The notes below the pieces were generated by a model. That model did no database searches, was not told the origin of the DNA, and saw only the letters and a list, made by a program, of their open reading frames with translations. Below are positions 21,265 through 34,600 of a DNA stretch of 64,000 nucleotides, in pieces. The translations under genes were made by a program, and so were the position numbers. Each line of letters opens with the position of its first letter. Positions within the stretch are counted from its first letter, which is position 1. Origin of the DNA: Mesorhabditis belari (Eukaryota > Nematoda > Chromadorea > Rhabditida > Rhabditidae); contig CAUEEP010000932.1 in NCBI GenBank assembly GCA_958450365.1, forward strand, positions 1,421,501-1,485,500, given 5' to 3'.

Positions 21265-22621
21265 ATGAGTACAGTAATTTCCTTTCCAAACAAATTACAA
21301 CTTTTAGACGAGAAGCACGAGCTCCAAGAGAATGTTTTCGTGCGTTGGGTGGGGATCATTTTGGGCGATGAGGCGCCTCGAGAGCCAAGGGAGTTGGCCG
21401 ATCCGAACATTGTCGCCAAAGCGATCAGCCGAATCACCGGCAATGCAGCGGTGGGGAAAATTGGTTACAATATTGCTTATAGTACTCTCTTTACAGTACC
21501 CCGCTGTACCTTTTCAATCCTGTAGGCTCACTGTAGAGCTAGAGTACTGTAGACTTAGGTTCCCATTCGGTTCCGATTAGGATCCCATTTGGTTCCCATT
21601 TGGTTCGGTGGCTTGTTCCTACGGTGCACTGTGGAGGTTGCACTTGGTACTCCGCTGTTTCTTTTCAATCCTACCATAGGCTAAGTTGGCGCTGTTAAAA
21701 GTTGGGAAAGAACAAGATTAGGTTACTGTAGGTTTACTGTCGAGCTAGGGTACTGGAGCTAGCGTCCTGTAGAGCTAGGATACTGGATCTAGCGTCCTGT
21801 AGAGTAGGGTACTGGAGCTAGCGTCCTGTAGAGCTAGCGTCCTGTAGAGCTAGCGTCCTGTAGAGCTAGCGTCCTGTAGAGCTAGCGTCCTGTAGAGCTA
21901 GCGTCCTGTAGAGCTAGCGTCCTGTAGAGCTAGCGTCCTGTAGAGCTAGCGTCCTGTAGACTCTAGCAGACTCGGGTCGGGCTGTAGTCGTCCAGATCGT
22001 TAGAGCAGGCTTAGGTTCATTTTGCGAGCGAACTAGGCTTCAAATTAGTTAGATTAGGCTAGGGTTGGACCAAGGCTGAAACCAGAGTCAAATTTAGGAC
22101 TCCGGCCATCCCCTGGCTTGGCCAACCTTTGAAACGTTGAGACTACAACTGTCGTAATCCGATTCAAAGCCCTTTCAGTGTTTTTTAAAGACTGTTCATT
22201 TCTACAGTAGTCATTGACATGAAAGTCATAAGAAACTAAAGAAACTAAAGAATTCAGTGCATTAGAAAGCGAGCGTTTCCGAATTTGAGCAAGACAAGAC
22301 AAGCAAGTACAAGACATTTTCAGATCAGCGCCCCATCTCGCTACGAATTCTTCCAGACGATCATCAACGAGTTAGGCGTTTTCGGGACAAAAGTCGGTTT
22401 ATTTCAGAGTTCTGGAGGTTCAAGCAAAAGACCAAGAACTAAAGCTAGAACATTGGCCAAGAACTAAAGCTAGAAAGCTAAGAACTTCAGCCAGTGTAAC
22501 TATTCAGCTAACACCCAGCGAGTTGACGGAACACTCGCAAAAGGCGGTTCTCCAAATGTGGTGGTGCATTCTGCACTTGTACTGGCAACGTATGGCCCCC
22601 GAGCCGTTGAAGCGGGAAAAA
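21265..22621 (+). CDS. dys-1: dys-1 exons 1-3: calponin-homology domain 1
   Basis: Exons 21308-21450 (or from ATG 21265), 22324-22396 and 22491-22621. They encode [18 protein letters not shown], the first CH helix with its conserved Trp; [19 protein letters not shown]; and [20 protein letters not shown], followed by ILHLYWQ, the last CH1 helix. CH1 and CH2 together form the actin-binding domain. The exon 2 donor is taken at 22397 and the exon 3 acceptor at 22490 because only this pair preserves frame. Confidence 0.85.
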
Positions 22622-25600
22622 GTGAGTTTGTTGAGGTGGATTGGGATAAGTTGGACCCTGGAGAGGTTCAGGCTGAAGTTGGGTAGGCTTGGCTGAAGGC
22701 TAAGCTGAAGCTTGGTTGAAGCAACTTTAGCCTGAACTGCAGTCGGTCAAGCCAAGTTCAACCGGAGTTGGACCAGGATTAGCTAACAATGAGACCAGCT
22801 CGAAGTTGAGAATAGCTTTGTGCTTAGGCTTGGCTTAGGTTTGGCCTAGGCTTGGCTTGGCTTCGGCTTGGGTTAGACTTGGCTTAGGCTTGGCTTAGAC
22901 TTGGCCTAGGCTTGGATTAGGCTTGGATTAGGCTTGGCTTAGGCTTGACTTCGGCTTAGCTTAGGCTTGACTTCGGCTTAGCTTAGGCTTGGCTTAGGCT
23001 TGGCTTAGGCTTGGCTTTGGCTTGGCTCAGGCTTGGCTTTGGCTTGGCTTCAGCTTGGCTTCAGCTCAGACTCAGGCTTAGACTCAGGTTCAGGCTCAGA
23101 CTTAGGCTCTCATAGAATCGGCAATGCTGATTTTAAATCTGTAAAGAATAGTAACAAACAAGAAAAGGAATCTAGGATAGAGATTTCCTTAATTTCGGAC
23201 TTTTCTGCCACAATAAAGAAGGATTCAAATGGCTTCACTGATCTAGCGGATAGTTTGCTAGCTTGCTGAACTATGAAGCCTTGACTTGAGCCTTAGCTAG
23301 AGCCTTAGCTAGAGCCTTAGCTTGAGCCTAAGCCTAAGCCTAAGCCTAAGCCTAAGCCTAAGCCTAAGCTTGAGCCTAAGCTTGAGCCTAGCTTGAGCCT
23401 TGGATTGATCCTTAGCTTGAGCCTAAGCCTAAGCCTAGCTTGAGCTTTAGCTTGAGTACGAGTCCCCCAAGAGCAAACTTTTGAAGCCTTCAAGCCCTAT
23501 TCGTTCGCGCTGTTCTAACTAGGTGCGCAAATCTCTGTAAACTCGATTGCCTAGGTGCAAGACGCGATGCGAATGTGGTGCATGGATGTGTGCAAAGCTT
23601 ATCCAGAAGTTAACGTCAACGATTTCACGTCATCGTGGCGCGACGGGCACGCATTTAACATTTTGCTGCACAACTTTGAGTAGGTTTTTAGGTGTGGAAA
23701 CGCACGTCTTCTAGCACACTGGCTTAAACAGAGCCGTGTGCCAAAGAAGATGCGTTTAAAGACCTTTGCGCTCAAAGGCACAAAGTACAAAAGTGTTTAG
23801 TCCAAAACTCGTGAAAATGTCGGAAATCAGCGAAATGAGCGGCTTGGAACGGATCGAAAACGCGTTTACTGTAGCTGAGAGACTCGGGGTGCCACGATTG
23901 ATGAACAGTAGAGGTGAGGCTGTAGAGGTGAGGCTAGGCTCAAAATTGTCGAATAACTTCTTGATCTTGTTCTTGTTCTTGTTCTTGTTCTGTTTAGTAA
24001 AGGAGTAAAGTCTTGAATCGATCAAGAGCCAGACAAAGATTTGGCTTTTTCAAGAAATCCACATCGTCAAACCAGATTAAACTAGAGCTAGATGGTCAGA
24101 TTGGTCTGATCGGTGTCAGGTCTGGTGATCAGATTCATTCCAGCATTTGGCCAGGACTAGGACACTAGGCCAGCTTAGATTATGGCAGATTGGACCCAGG
24201 AGATTTGACTGTTTGACTGTTTGACCGGTTCAATTACGCAATTCCTCCAAAATCGTCTGGATCGTCATTTGTACAGTTGGAGCTCATAGTGTGCGTTCCA
24301 GATCAAAGAAAACAATCAAAACTATACAAGTTCCTATAGAAAAATCCGGGTTTCAAGCCTTGGTCTCGGTTCAATTACGCAATTTCTTCAAACCGTCTGG
24401 ATCGTCATTTGTACAGTTGGAGCCGATAGTGTGCGTTCCAGATCAAAGGAAACTATAGAAACTATACAAATTTCTATAGAAAAATCCGGATTTCAGGCCT
24501 TGGTCTCGGTTCAATTACGCAATAATGTCAAAATTGAATCGATTTTCAATTTTGCCAGTTTTATCTCATAGTGTGCCTTCCAGATCAAAGAAAACTATAA
24601 AAATGATTCATCTGGCAATGACTCCTGTTGGAATTTGGCTGCGATCCGGCTGCGATCCCGGAAGATCCCGGGCCAGATTCAGACTGAACAAGATCAGGTC
24701 ATAACAGGCAAAGTAGATCAAGGTCAACGCTGTTTAGGCTAGCCCGTAAGGCCAAACTTTGAACAGCTTTGAGCTACAAGCTTTGGGATAAGTCTAGGAG
24801 AGAGGACAAGTTCAAAGCAAAATTTAGGATTAGGTCTCTAGAAGGTCTAGGTCCAGAATAGGTCTCAAGCCAGCAATCCAGTTCTGTATTGGAGTAGGCT
24901 GTCAGAGTTAGATCAAGGCCAGAGTCAGGCTTAGAACAAGCCTTGGCTCTTGTGTAGTTTCCGGGTATTTTTTTTAAAGAATCCGGGTACTTTGGAGAAA
25001 TCCGGGTATTTTGTACGAATCGTTATACTTTGAAGGCCTATAACTTCTTCCAGAGATAATATTTTTCTTAACTTTTTATATCATTGTAAAGAGGAGATTT
25101 CAGGCTTTCAAATGATACCAAATAGAGTTTGATTGGATTTTTCTTTCCCAAATAAACAAGGCAAGATAACACCCCGAGATAGACCTCATTTCTCAGCTCA
25201 GAGTTGCTCAGAGTTGGGACTGATTTTCTTGGACTCGATTATCCAATTAAGCTCTATTTGGTATCATTTGAAAGCCTGAAATGTCCTCTTTAAAATGATA
25301 TAAAAAGTTAGGAAAAATATTGTCTCTGAAAGAAGTTATAGGCTTTCAAAGTTGGCGGTGATTGCCGAATACCCGAAAGCGTAAGGACCCGTTGAAAAAA
25401 CGCGGAAACTACGCAAAAGTCTAAGCCTTGCTCTGGCTTGGATAAATCGAGACTCATTTTAGTCTCTGGTTAGATCTAGAGCTTCAAGAGCTCTCGAGTT
25501 GAACCAAAAACAGATCATTGACTCAGCTCTCGCTCAGCTCTCGCTCAGCTCTCGCTCAGCTCTCGCTCAGCTCTCGCTCATCTCTCGCTCAGCTCTCGCT

Positions 25601-28600
25601 CAGCTCTCGCTCAGCTCTCGCTCAGCTCTCGCTCAGCTCTCGCTCATCTCTCGCTCGGGTCAACCTCAGTCAGCCATTTCCCATTCTTTGTTCGTTATTT
25701 GGTTTGTCTTTGTGTATTCTGGTGGGATTATTGGGCTTTTTCTTCTTTTTGGCCTTTTTCCTATGCATTTGTCGCGCTTCAGTGCACCGCGCACACCGTT
25801 TTCTCATTTTCCCATTTTCTTTTTGTGATCATAGCCAAAATTGCTTAAATTGCTCTAAGCCTATGGTTTAACCTCTTTTTTTGCTACTGTAGCCAATTAA
25901 AACCACCAGAAATCTTCGATCTGGAGTTCAGCACGTCAGAAGGGCTACTATTGCACTCATTTTTCACAATTCTGCCCTGCTCTGGAGACGCAAGCCTTCT
26001 AGCGCACTGAATCATGATTTCTAGCGAGAAATTGCGTGACTAAACCAGACGATTCGTCAATCTGGAGTCCACTGCACTAGAAGGCCGTCGATTGCACATT
26101 TTTGAGCGCAATTTGAGTTTTTCGCAAAGCACCCAGACACTTTCTGCACAATTTTCCACAATTTTGATGTACTTTCTGCGTACTTTGAACTCAAAAACAC
26201 TCCATCTGGCATGCACAGATGGATTTGAGTGCATCAGAAAGATGTTTGGAGTGGCTGGAGTGTTTGGAGTGGTTGGGGAACTCAGTATTAGCTTAGGAGT
26301 AGTAGATCTCTAGGACTAGGGGTATTAGGGGTACTAGATGCCTAGGGCTAGATGTACTAGATGTACTAGCTGTACTAGATGCCTAGTACCCGTACTGCCT
26401 AGTACCCGTACTGCCTAGTACTGCCTAGTACTGCCTAGTAATGTCTAGTACTTCCTAGTACTTCCTAGTACTTCCTAGTACTGCCTAGTACTGGTACTGC
26501 CTAGTACTTCCTAGTACTGTCTGGTACTGTCTAGTACTGCCTAGTACGGTCTGGTACTGTCTGGTGCTTCCTAGTACTGTCTAGTGCTGTCTAGTACTGT
26601 CTGGTACTGTCTGGTACGTCTAGTACTGTCTAGTACTTTCCAGTACTTCTAGTACTGCCTAGTACTGTCTAGTACTTCCTAGTACTTCCTAGTACTTCCT
26701 AGTACTTCCTAGTACTGCCTAGTACTGTCTAGTACTGTCTAGTACTGCCTAGTACTGTCTAGTACTGTCTAGTACTTCCTAGTACTGCCTAGTACTGTCT
26801 AGTACTGTCTAGTACTGTCTAGTACTGCCTAGTACTTCCTAGTACTGCCTAGTACTGCCTAGTACTGTCTAGTACTGTCTAGTACTGTCTAGTACTGCCT
26901 AGTACTGTCTAGTACTGTCTAGTACTTCCTAGTACTGTCTAGTACTGTCTAGTACTGTCTAGTACTGTCTAGTACTGTCTAGTACTGTCTAGTACTGTCT
27001 AGTGCCTGTCTAGTACCTCTGTACTGTCTGTATAGTACCGCCTAGTACCGTCTAGTACCGTCTAGTACCTGTCTAGTACCGCTCCCAGTACCGTCTAGTA
27101 CCTGTCTAGTACTGTCTAGTACTGTCTAGTACTGTCTAGTACTGTCTAGTACTGTCTAGTACTGTCTAGTACTGTCTAGTACTTCCTAGTACTGTCTAGT
27201 ACTTTACAAACGCATCTTTTCTGGCGAACCGCTGAAAACAAGGTGAAATGGATGGCAAATGAATGGTAAAAAGAGGAAAAAGAATGCGAATTTCTTGTTT
27301 GTTCAACGATTCCCCCCGGTTTCTGCGGTTCAAACGATCCCTTTCCCATTCGTTTTCCATTCGTTTTCCAAATCCCCGCTATTTGCATGTCAAATCTGAA
27401 AGGTTTCCTTCACAAAAATAGCTTGTTTTCTTGGATTTTTTCAAGTTTAAATCTTTCCAATGCTCTTTATTGTTGAATTTTTTTCGCAATTTCGCAATTT
27501 CTATAGTTTTCTCTTAGCTGGAACGCACACTATCGACTCCAACTATACAGACGACCAGCGTTTTGAAGAAATTGGGTAATTGGGGCCGGGGGCGGGGGGG
27601 GGAACCGGGGTTTTTCATGGGGAGTTGGGAGGGGTTGGGGGGTTCCGCCCGGGCGCGGGCGCGCGGGCCAACTATACAAATGACGATCCAGACGGTTTTG
27701 AAGAAATTGCGTAATTGAACCGAGACCAAGGCCTGAAATCCGGATTTTTCTATAGGAACTTGTATAGTTTTGATAGTTTCCTTCGATCTGGAACGCACAC
27801 GATGAGCTCCAACTGTACAAATGACGATCCAGACGGTTTGAAGAAATTGCGTAATTGAACCGAGACCAAAGCCAGAAACTGGGATTTTTCTATAGAAACT
27901 TGGATAATTCCTATACTTTCCTTTGATCTGGAACGCACACTATGACCTCCAACTGTACAAATGACGATCCAGACGATTTTGAAGTTATTGGGTAACTAAA
28001 CCGGGCAAAAAAACGCAAAAGGCAAAAAAAGAGCAAAACAAATCCTTTTGCAGCGAAGAAACGATCCATTTTCTGCTTCAGAACGGGATTAGCATCAAAT
28101 TCTTGAGCTAATCTCAATCCTTTTTACTTGTCATCTCTTTCCTTGTCATTTCTTTCTTTATTTCCTTGTCCCAATCATTTCCCAACTCTATTGTTCACCA
28201 GGAAGTCTCCTCAAATGCCAATGGCTCTTTTTCAATGGTCAATGGAAAGTTTATCCCAAAGATTTCCTGATCTTCCTAATCTTCCTGATCTTCCTGATCT
28301 TCCTGATTTCCTGATCTTCCTGATCTTCCTGATCTTCCTGATCTTCCTGATCTTCCTGATCTTCCTGATCTTCCTGCTTTCCTGATCTTCCTAATCTTCC
28401 TGATCTTCCTGATCTTCCTGATCGATTTTCTCAAGTTCAAGAAATGATTTGATGTCTTAGTTTTAAAGAATTCAATAATTTTTTTCTTAAAATCTTATTC
28501 CAACTTTGGAAATAAAGCTTTAAAAAATAGTTTTTTTGTTTTTTTTTTTGAAATCAAAGCCTTCTAGTGTAGTCTTCGTTTTTCTTGTTTTCTTGCTTTT

Positions 28601-31600
28601 GCTGGCCTGGGTACTTTGCTGGTAAACTCTTGCTGGGCTGGGTACTTTGCTGGGAAACTTGGTTGCTTTGCTGGTAGACGTGCTGGTGACGGTTTGGTCG
28701 GCGTCATCGTTTCACTCGTTTAGTTACCCAATAACTTCAAAATCGCATGGATTATCGATTTTCTAGTCAGAGCTCATAGTGTGCTTTCCAGCTAAGAGAA
28801 AACTAGAAGAATTATTCATCTGACAATGGCTCATGCTGGGATTTGGCTGCAGGCCTTGATCCCGATCTTGATCTAGACAAATCTTGACAAATCTTGACAA
28901 ATTCCCGGTTTAGTTACCCAAGTTATCGTTTAATTGCTCGATTTCAATAGTGTGCCTTCCAGATCAAAGGAAACTATCAAAACTATACAAATTCCTATAA
29001 AAAAATCCCGGTTTCCGGTCTTGGTCTCGGTTCAATTACGCAATTTGCTCAAAATCGTCTGGATCGTCATTTGTATAGTTGGAGACGATAGTGTGCCTTC
29101 CAGATCAAAGGAAACTATGCGAATTATTCAAATTTCTATGGAAAAACCTGGGTTTCCGTCCTTGATCTCGGTTCAGTTACGCAATTTCTTCAAACCGTCT
29201 GGATCGTCATTTGTACAGTTGGAGCTCATAGTGTGCCTTCCAGATTAAAGGAAACTATGCGAATTATTCAAATTTCTATGGAAAAACCTGGGTTTCCGGC
29301 CTTGATCTCGGTTCAGTTACGCAATTTCTTCAAAATCGTCTGGATCGTCATTTGTATAGTTGGAGCTCATAGTGTGCGTTCCAGATCGAAGAGAACTATC
29401 AAAACTATCCAAATTTCTATAGAAAAATCCGAGTTTTCGGCCTTGATCTCGGTTCAGTTACCGAATAAGGCAAACTTCGCTAGGAAAACGAAGGTTTTCG
29501 GGATGCTAGACGAATGGGTTTCCAAGAGCTCAAAGTACACCAAATCCTTTATCAAATAAACCCGTCTTTTGGTGATTTGATCGAAAGTGAGCCGCAGAAG
29601 AGAGGAATCCGGTTGCTTTTCCTATTTCGAAATTTCCCTTTCCTTGAAAATCCATTCTTTTCTTGGGAATTGACAAGAAAAGGGAAATTTCTCGAAACTT
29701 TGGTCGATTTTGGTGGATTTTGGTGGATTTTGATGGATTTTGGTGGATTTTGGTGGATTTTGATGGATTTTGGTGGATTTTGATGGGTTTTAATGGGTTT
29801 AAATGGCTTTGAATGGGTTTTAATGGCTTTTAATGGATTTTAGTGGCTTTAAATGGCTTTTAATGGCTTTTGATAAATTTAAATGGGTTTTGATGTCTTT
29901 TAATGGCTTTTAATGGCTTTTGATGGCTTTTGATGTCTTTTAATGGCTTTAAATGGCTTTGAATGGACTTTTAATGGGTTTTAATGGCTTTTAATGGCTT
30001 TTGATAGCTTTTAATGTCTTTAAATGGCTTTTGATGGCTTTTGGTGTCTTTTATTGGCTTTAAATGACTTTTGATGACTTTTAATGGCTTTAAATGGCTT
30101 TGAATGGATTTTAATGGATTTTAATGTCTTTTAATGTCCTTTGATGTCTTTAAATGGCTTTAAATGGCTTTGCATGGCTTTAAATGGCTTTTGATGGCTT
30201 TTGGTGTCTTTAATTGGCTTTAAATGACTTTTAATGTCTTTTATTGGCTTTAAATGGGTTTTGATGTCTTTTAATGGCTTTTGATGGCTTTGAATCGCTT
30301 TTAATGGCTTTAAATGGCTTTTAATGGGTTTTAATGGGTTTTAATGGCTTTTGGTGGCTTTTAATGGCTTTTGATGGCTTTAAATGGCTCTAAATGTCTT
30401 ATAATGGCTTTTGATGTCTTTTAATGGCTTTGAATGGGTTTTAATGGCTTTAAATGGCTCTAAATGGCTTTAAATGTCTTATAATGGCTTTTGATGTCTT
30501 TTAACGTCTTTTAATGGCTTTTGATGACTTTTAATGTCTTTAAATAGCTTTTAATGGCTTTTGATGGCTTTTGATGGCTTTTAATGGCTTTTAATGTCTT
30601 TAAATGGCTTTTAATGGCTTTTAATGCCTTTTAATAGCTTTTAATCTCTTTTGATATTCATTTTCTTGAAATTCCCACTTATTGGTCGCTTTATAAAGTA
30701 CTTACTCGACAATCAACAATTCTAAATTCAACAATTCATCAGTGCATCAGATCTTTCTCGTGTACCCTTCCCCACCAATTCCCATTCATCTAATCTCCAC
30801 AATTTTCTTCACCCGCAAAATACTCAGGTCTTTTCTCTCTCCAGAACATCGAAGACCCGATTTCCCGTTTTTTTCTCTTTTCGCCGTCTGATCTTGACAC
30901 CTCTTTTCTATTTCTTTTTCACTATCCAATCCAGTTCCTTTTATCGATCTCTTGGACTTGTTCTTGGTTTAAAAATTTACTTTCTCTACTTTCTACCAGT
31001 TAATCATCGTTTTCCAGCTATCCTAACGATAACCTGAGTCTGAATCGAGATCAAAGCCTGAAACCCAAATTTTTCTAGAGAAATCTGAATAATTTTTAGA
31101 GTTTTCCCTTATCTGGAACGCACGCTATAAGCTCAGCGATAAAAATGACGATTCAGTCGATTTTGAATTTATTGGATAACTGCCCCACTGACTCGGCTCA
31201 GAGGCCGTTGGCTTAGTTACCCAACAGTTTGTGGGCATCTTGAGAAACTAAACCAAACCATTCTCGTGGTGAAAAAGTGCCCCAGCAAGGATGCATTAAC
31301 AGGGGAGCAAAAAGTAGACCACAAAGTACAAACCGAAGCATCAAGTTTTCTCTAATCGGCCCTCCAGCGTTACCCAATAAGACCAAAATGCTTAAATCGC
31401 GATTTTCTCTTCTTGAAAACCTCCTGTGACATCCAGCTTGGCCATTCCATTTTCGAAACAATCACTTTCCTCCAGAATATTCACAAATTTCGGTCAGCCA
31501 CTGCCTGGTTCAGTTACCCAAATGCTCAAAATGGCTAAATCGCAATTTTCTTTTTTTGAGAACCCACTGTGACATCCAGTTTGGCCATTCCTTGCTTAAA

Positions 31601-34600
31601 ATAATCATTTTCCTCCAGAATATGCCCAATTTCGGTCAGTCGCTGCTCGGTTGAATTACCCAAAAAGGCCAAAATGCTTAAATCATAATTTTCTCTTTTT
31701 GAAAACCTACTGTGACATCCAGTTTGGCCATTCCATTTTTGAAACAATCACTTTAAAACAAACAAACAAACCAGCCGCCACCCTCCACCCCGGTTCAATT
31801 ACCCAATATTGTCAAAATCGAATCGGTTCTGAATTTTTCCAGTTTTATCTCATAGTGTGCGTTCCAGATCAGATAAAAAGTATGGAAATTTTTCGAATTT
31901 CCTTAGAAAATCGGGATTTCAGGGCTTGGTCTCGATTTAGTTACCCATTTGGTAACTAAACCAGCCAAAAAAAGGGTCAAAGGTTGGGTATTTGACGTAA
32001 AAATGAGAAAAACAGAAAGAAAAGAAGAAAAGAGATTTAACAGGTACATGTGTTTGGCAAGAAAGGGGGAGGGGGAGGAAAGGAAGAAGAAAAAGAAAAA
32101 GAGCGGCTGAGTGGTGTCTGTGATTGATTCGAGTACCCGAACACTGTCTTTTCCCGACAAAAAATCCCCAAATTTTTCCGTCATTTTCTTCGTTTTCCTG
32201 TCTTTTCCTTTATATTTCGACTAATTCTCTTTTTCTCTAAATTTTTCGGTCAAAAATTGCACCAAAACTTCCCCAGCTTATTTTCTCGTGTATTTCCCAG
32301 TTAACAGGGATTTTTTCACGCAAAAACACCCCATCTGGAAGTCACACTTTCATTTGAGTGCACCAGATTGCAGGGGTTTGCAATTTTTCCTTAGCTTACT
32401 ATTTGCTTCAGTGTACTTTGTGCGTTCTCTGTGCTCTCGCGTAAACGCTCGCTTTCTGGCACACCAATTTTTTTCATTAAATTTGCCTTCTGGCATACCA
32501 AATTTTTCCGTCATTTTCTTCGTTTTCCTGTCTTTTCCTTTATATTTCGACAAATTCTCCTTCTCTCTAAATTTTTCGGTCAAAAATTGCACCAAAACTT
32601 TCCCAGCTTATTTTCCCGTGTATTTCCCAGTTGACAGGGATTTTTTCACGCAAAAACACCCCATCTGGAAGTCACACTTTCGTTTGAGTGCACTAGATTG
32701 AATGCGTTTGCAATTTTTCCTTAGCTTGCAATTTGCTTGAGTGTACTTTGTGCTCTCTTGTAAACGCTCGCCTTCTGGCACATCAAATTTTTAAAATAAA
32801 TTTGCCGTCTGGCACACCAAATTTTTTCAAGTCTCACCGGTTACTCAAAAAAAAGCTCTTTTTCTCTTTTATTTTGTGAAAACGAATTGCAGACCTATTT
32901 TCAACTTCCCGGCAAAAAAAGCTCAAAAAAAATGCTCAAAAAAATGAGGTGTGAACTCGTGTTATCTCTCGTAAACCATTTCCCCCGTCTTTTCCAGCCA
33001 ATAAACTTTCTCACCTTTCTTTTATGAGTCTTATTTTCAAGTCTTCCAAATAATTCAGCCTTTTCAGATCAAGTTTTTTGAAATTTCTTCTAATAAAACT
33101 CGATTTTTATAACTAAACCGAGATCAAGCCCTGAAATCCCGATTTTCAAAGGAAATTCGAATAATTTCCATACTTTTTATCTGATCTGGAACGCACACTA
33201 TGAGATAGAAATGGCAAAATTGAAAACCGATTCGATTTTGACATTATTGGGTAACTGAACCGGGGTGGAGGGTGACGGCTGGTTTGTTTGTTTGTTTCAA
33301 AGTGATTGTTTCGAAAATGGAATGGCCAAGCTGGATGTCACAGTAGGTTTTCAAGAAGAAAAAATTGTGATTTAGCCATTTTGAGCATTTGGGTAACTGA
33401 ACCGGGCAGTGGCTGACTGAAATTTGTGCATATTCTGGAGGAAAGTGATTGTTTCAAAACCGGAATGGCCAAGCTGGATGTCACAGTAGATTTTTAAAAA
33501 GAGAAAATCACGATTTAAGCATTTTGGGCCTATTGGGTCACGCCAGATCTCGGTTCAGTTACCCAATTTCGCTAAATCGAATCGGTTCTCAATTTTGCCA
33601 GTTTTATCTCATAGTGTGCGTTCCAGATGAGATAAAAACTATGGAAATCATTCGAATTTCCTTTGAGAATCGGGATTTCAGGGCTTGATCTCGGTTAGTT
33701 ACCGAATTTCTTCAAAATCTCTCTCAGAATCGTCGGTTTTTGGTTAAAATTTGTAGCCTAGGGTTTCTCGATATAGAGATTGGGATTGGGCACAGTTTTA
33801 AAGTCAATTTTGGGGTCAATTTTAGGGTCAATTTTGGTATCAATTTTTGTATCAATTTTGGTATCAATTTTTATATCAATTTTTATATCAATTGCCGTTT
33901 ACTGAAGCCTCTCGCTATCATTTACTGAATTTACTAAAAAAGCTTTTCTAAAGCCGTTAAAAAGGGTCCAATTTAATCGATATTTGATAGGGAAAAGAGG
34001 GAAAAAGGTTTGCATTCGGATCTCTTTTATTTCTCTTCTTTTTCTTTTCCTTTTTCTTTTCCTTTTTCTTTTCCTTTTTCCTTTTCGATTTGCCCCAAGG
34101 CGACAAAAAGTCTGTTTTCTGAAAGGGAAAAGATTGATTGATTGAGGGGAAAAGACGGAAATTTTAGGCCTTTCATTGCAAAGGAAAAACAGAATTTGGT
34201 GGCTTTTGTGGATTTTGTGCTTTTGTGGCTTTTGTGGCTTTTGTAAAGGTAAAAAGAGGGATTCCAGATTCCACTGAAATCTCTGGAATCTCTGGAATCC
34301 CTCTTTTCCATCAGCGCTTCGATTTTCGTTGATTTTCGTTGATTTTGGTTGATTTTGGTTGATTTTGGTTCATTTTGGTTGATTTTCATTGATTTTCATT
34401 GATTTTAGTTCATTTTCCTTCATTTTGGTTCATTTTGGTTCATTTTGGTTCATTTTCCATCATTTCCATTCATTTCCATTCATTTCCATTCATTTCCATT
34501 CATTTTCCAACCAAAAATCACCAAAATCTAAGTCCATTAGGACAAAATTAAGCTAAAAACCTAGCAAAAAGCCTTCTGACCTTTTCTCCTTCAAAGATTC

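Noticed and set aside
27514..29559. Families of similar frames reading [25 protein letters not shown]
   Set aside because: They are translations of satellite family B units. Frames break between units and both orientations occur, so no evidence of coding selection.
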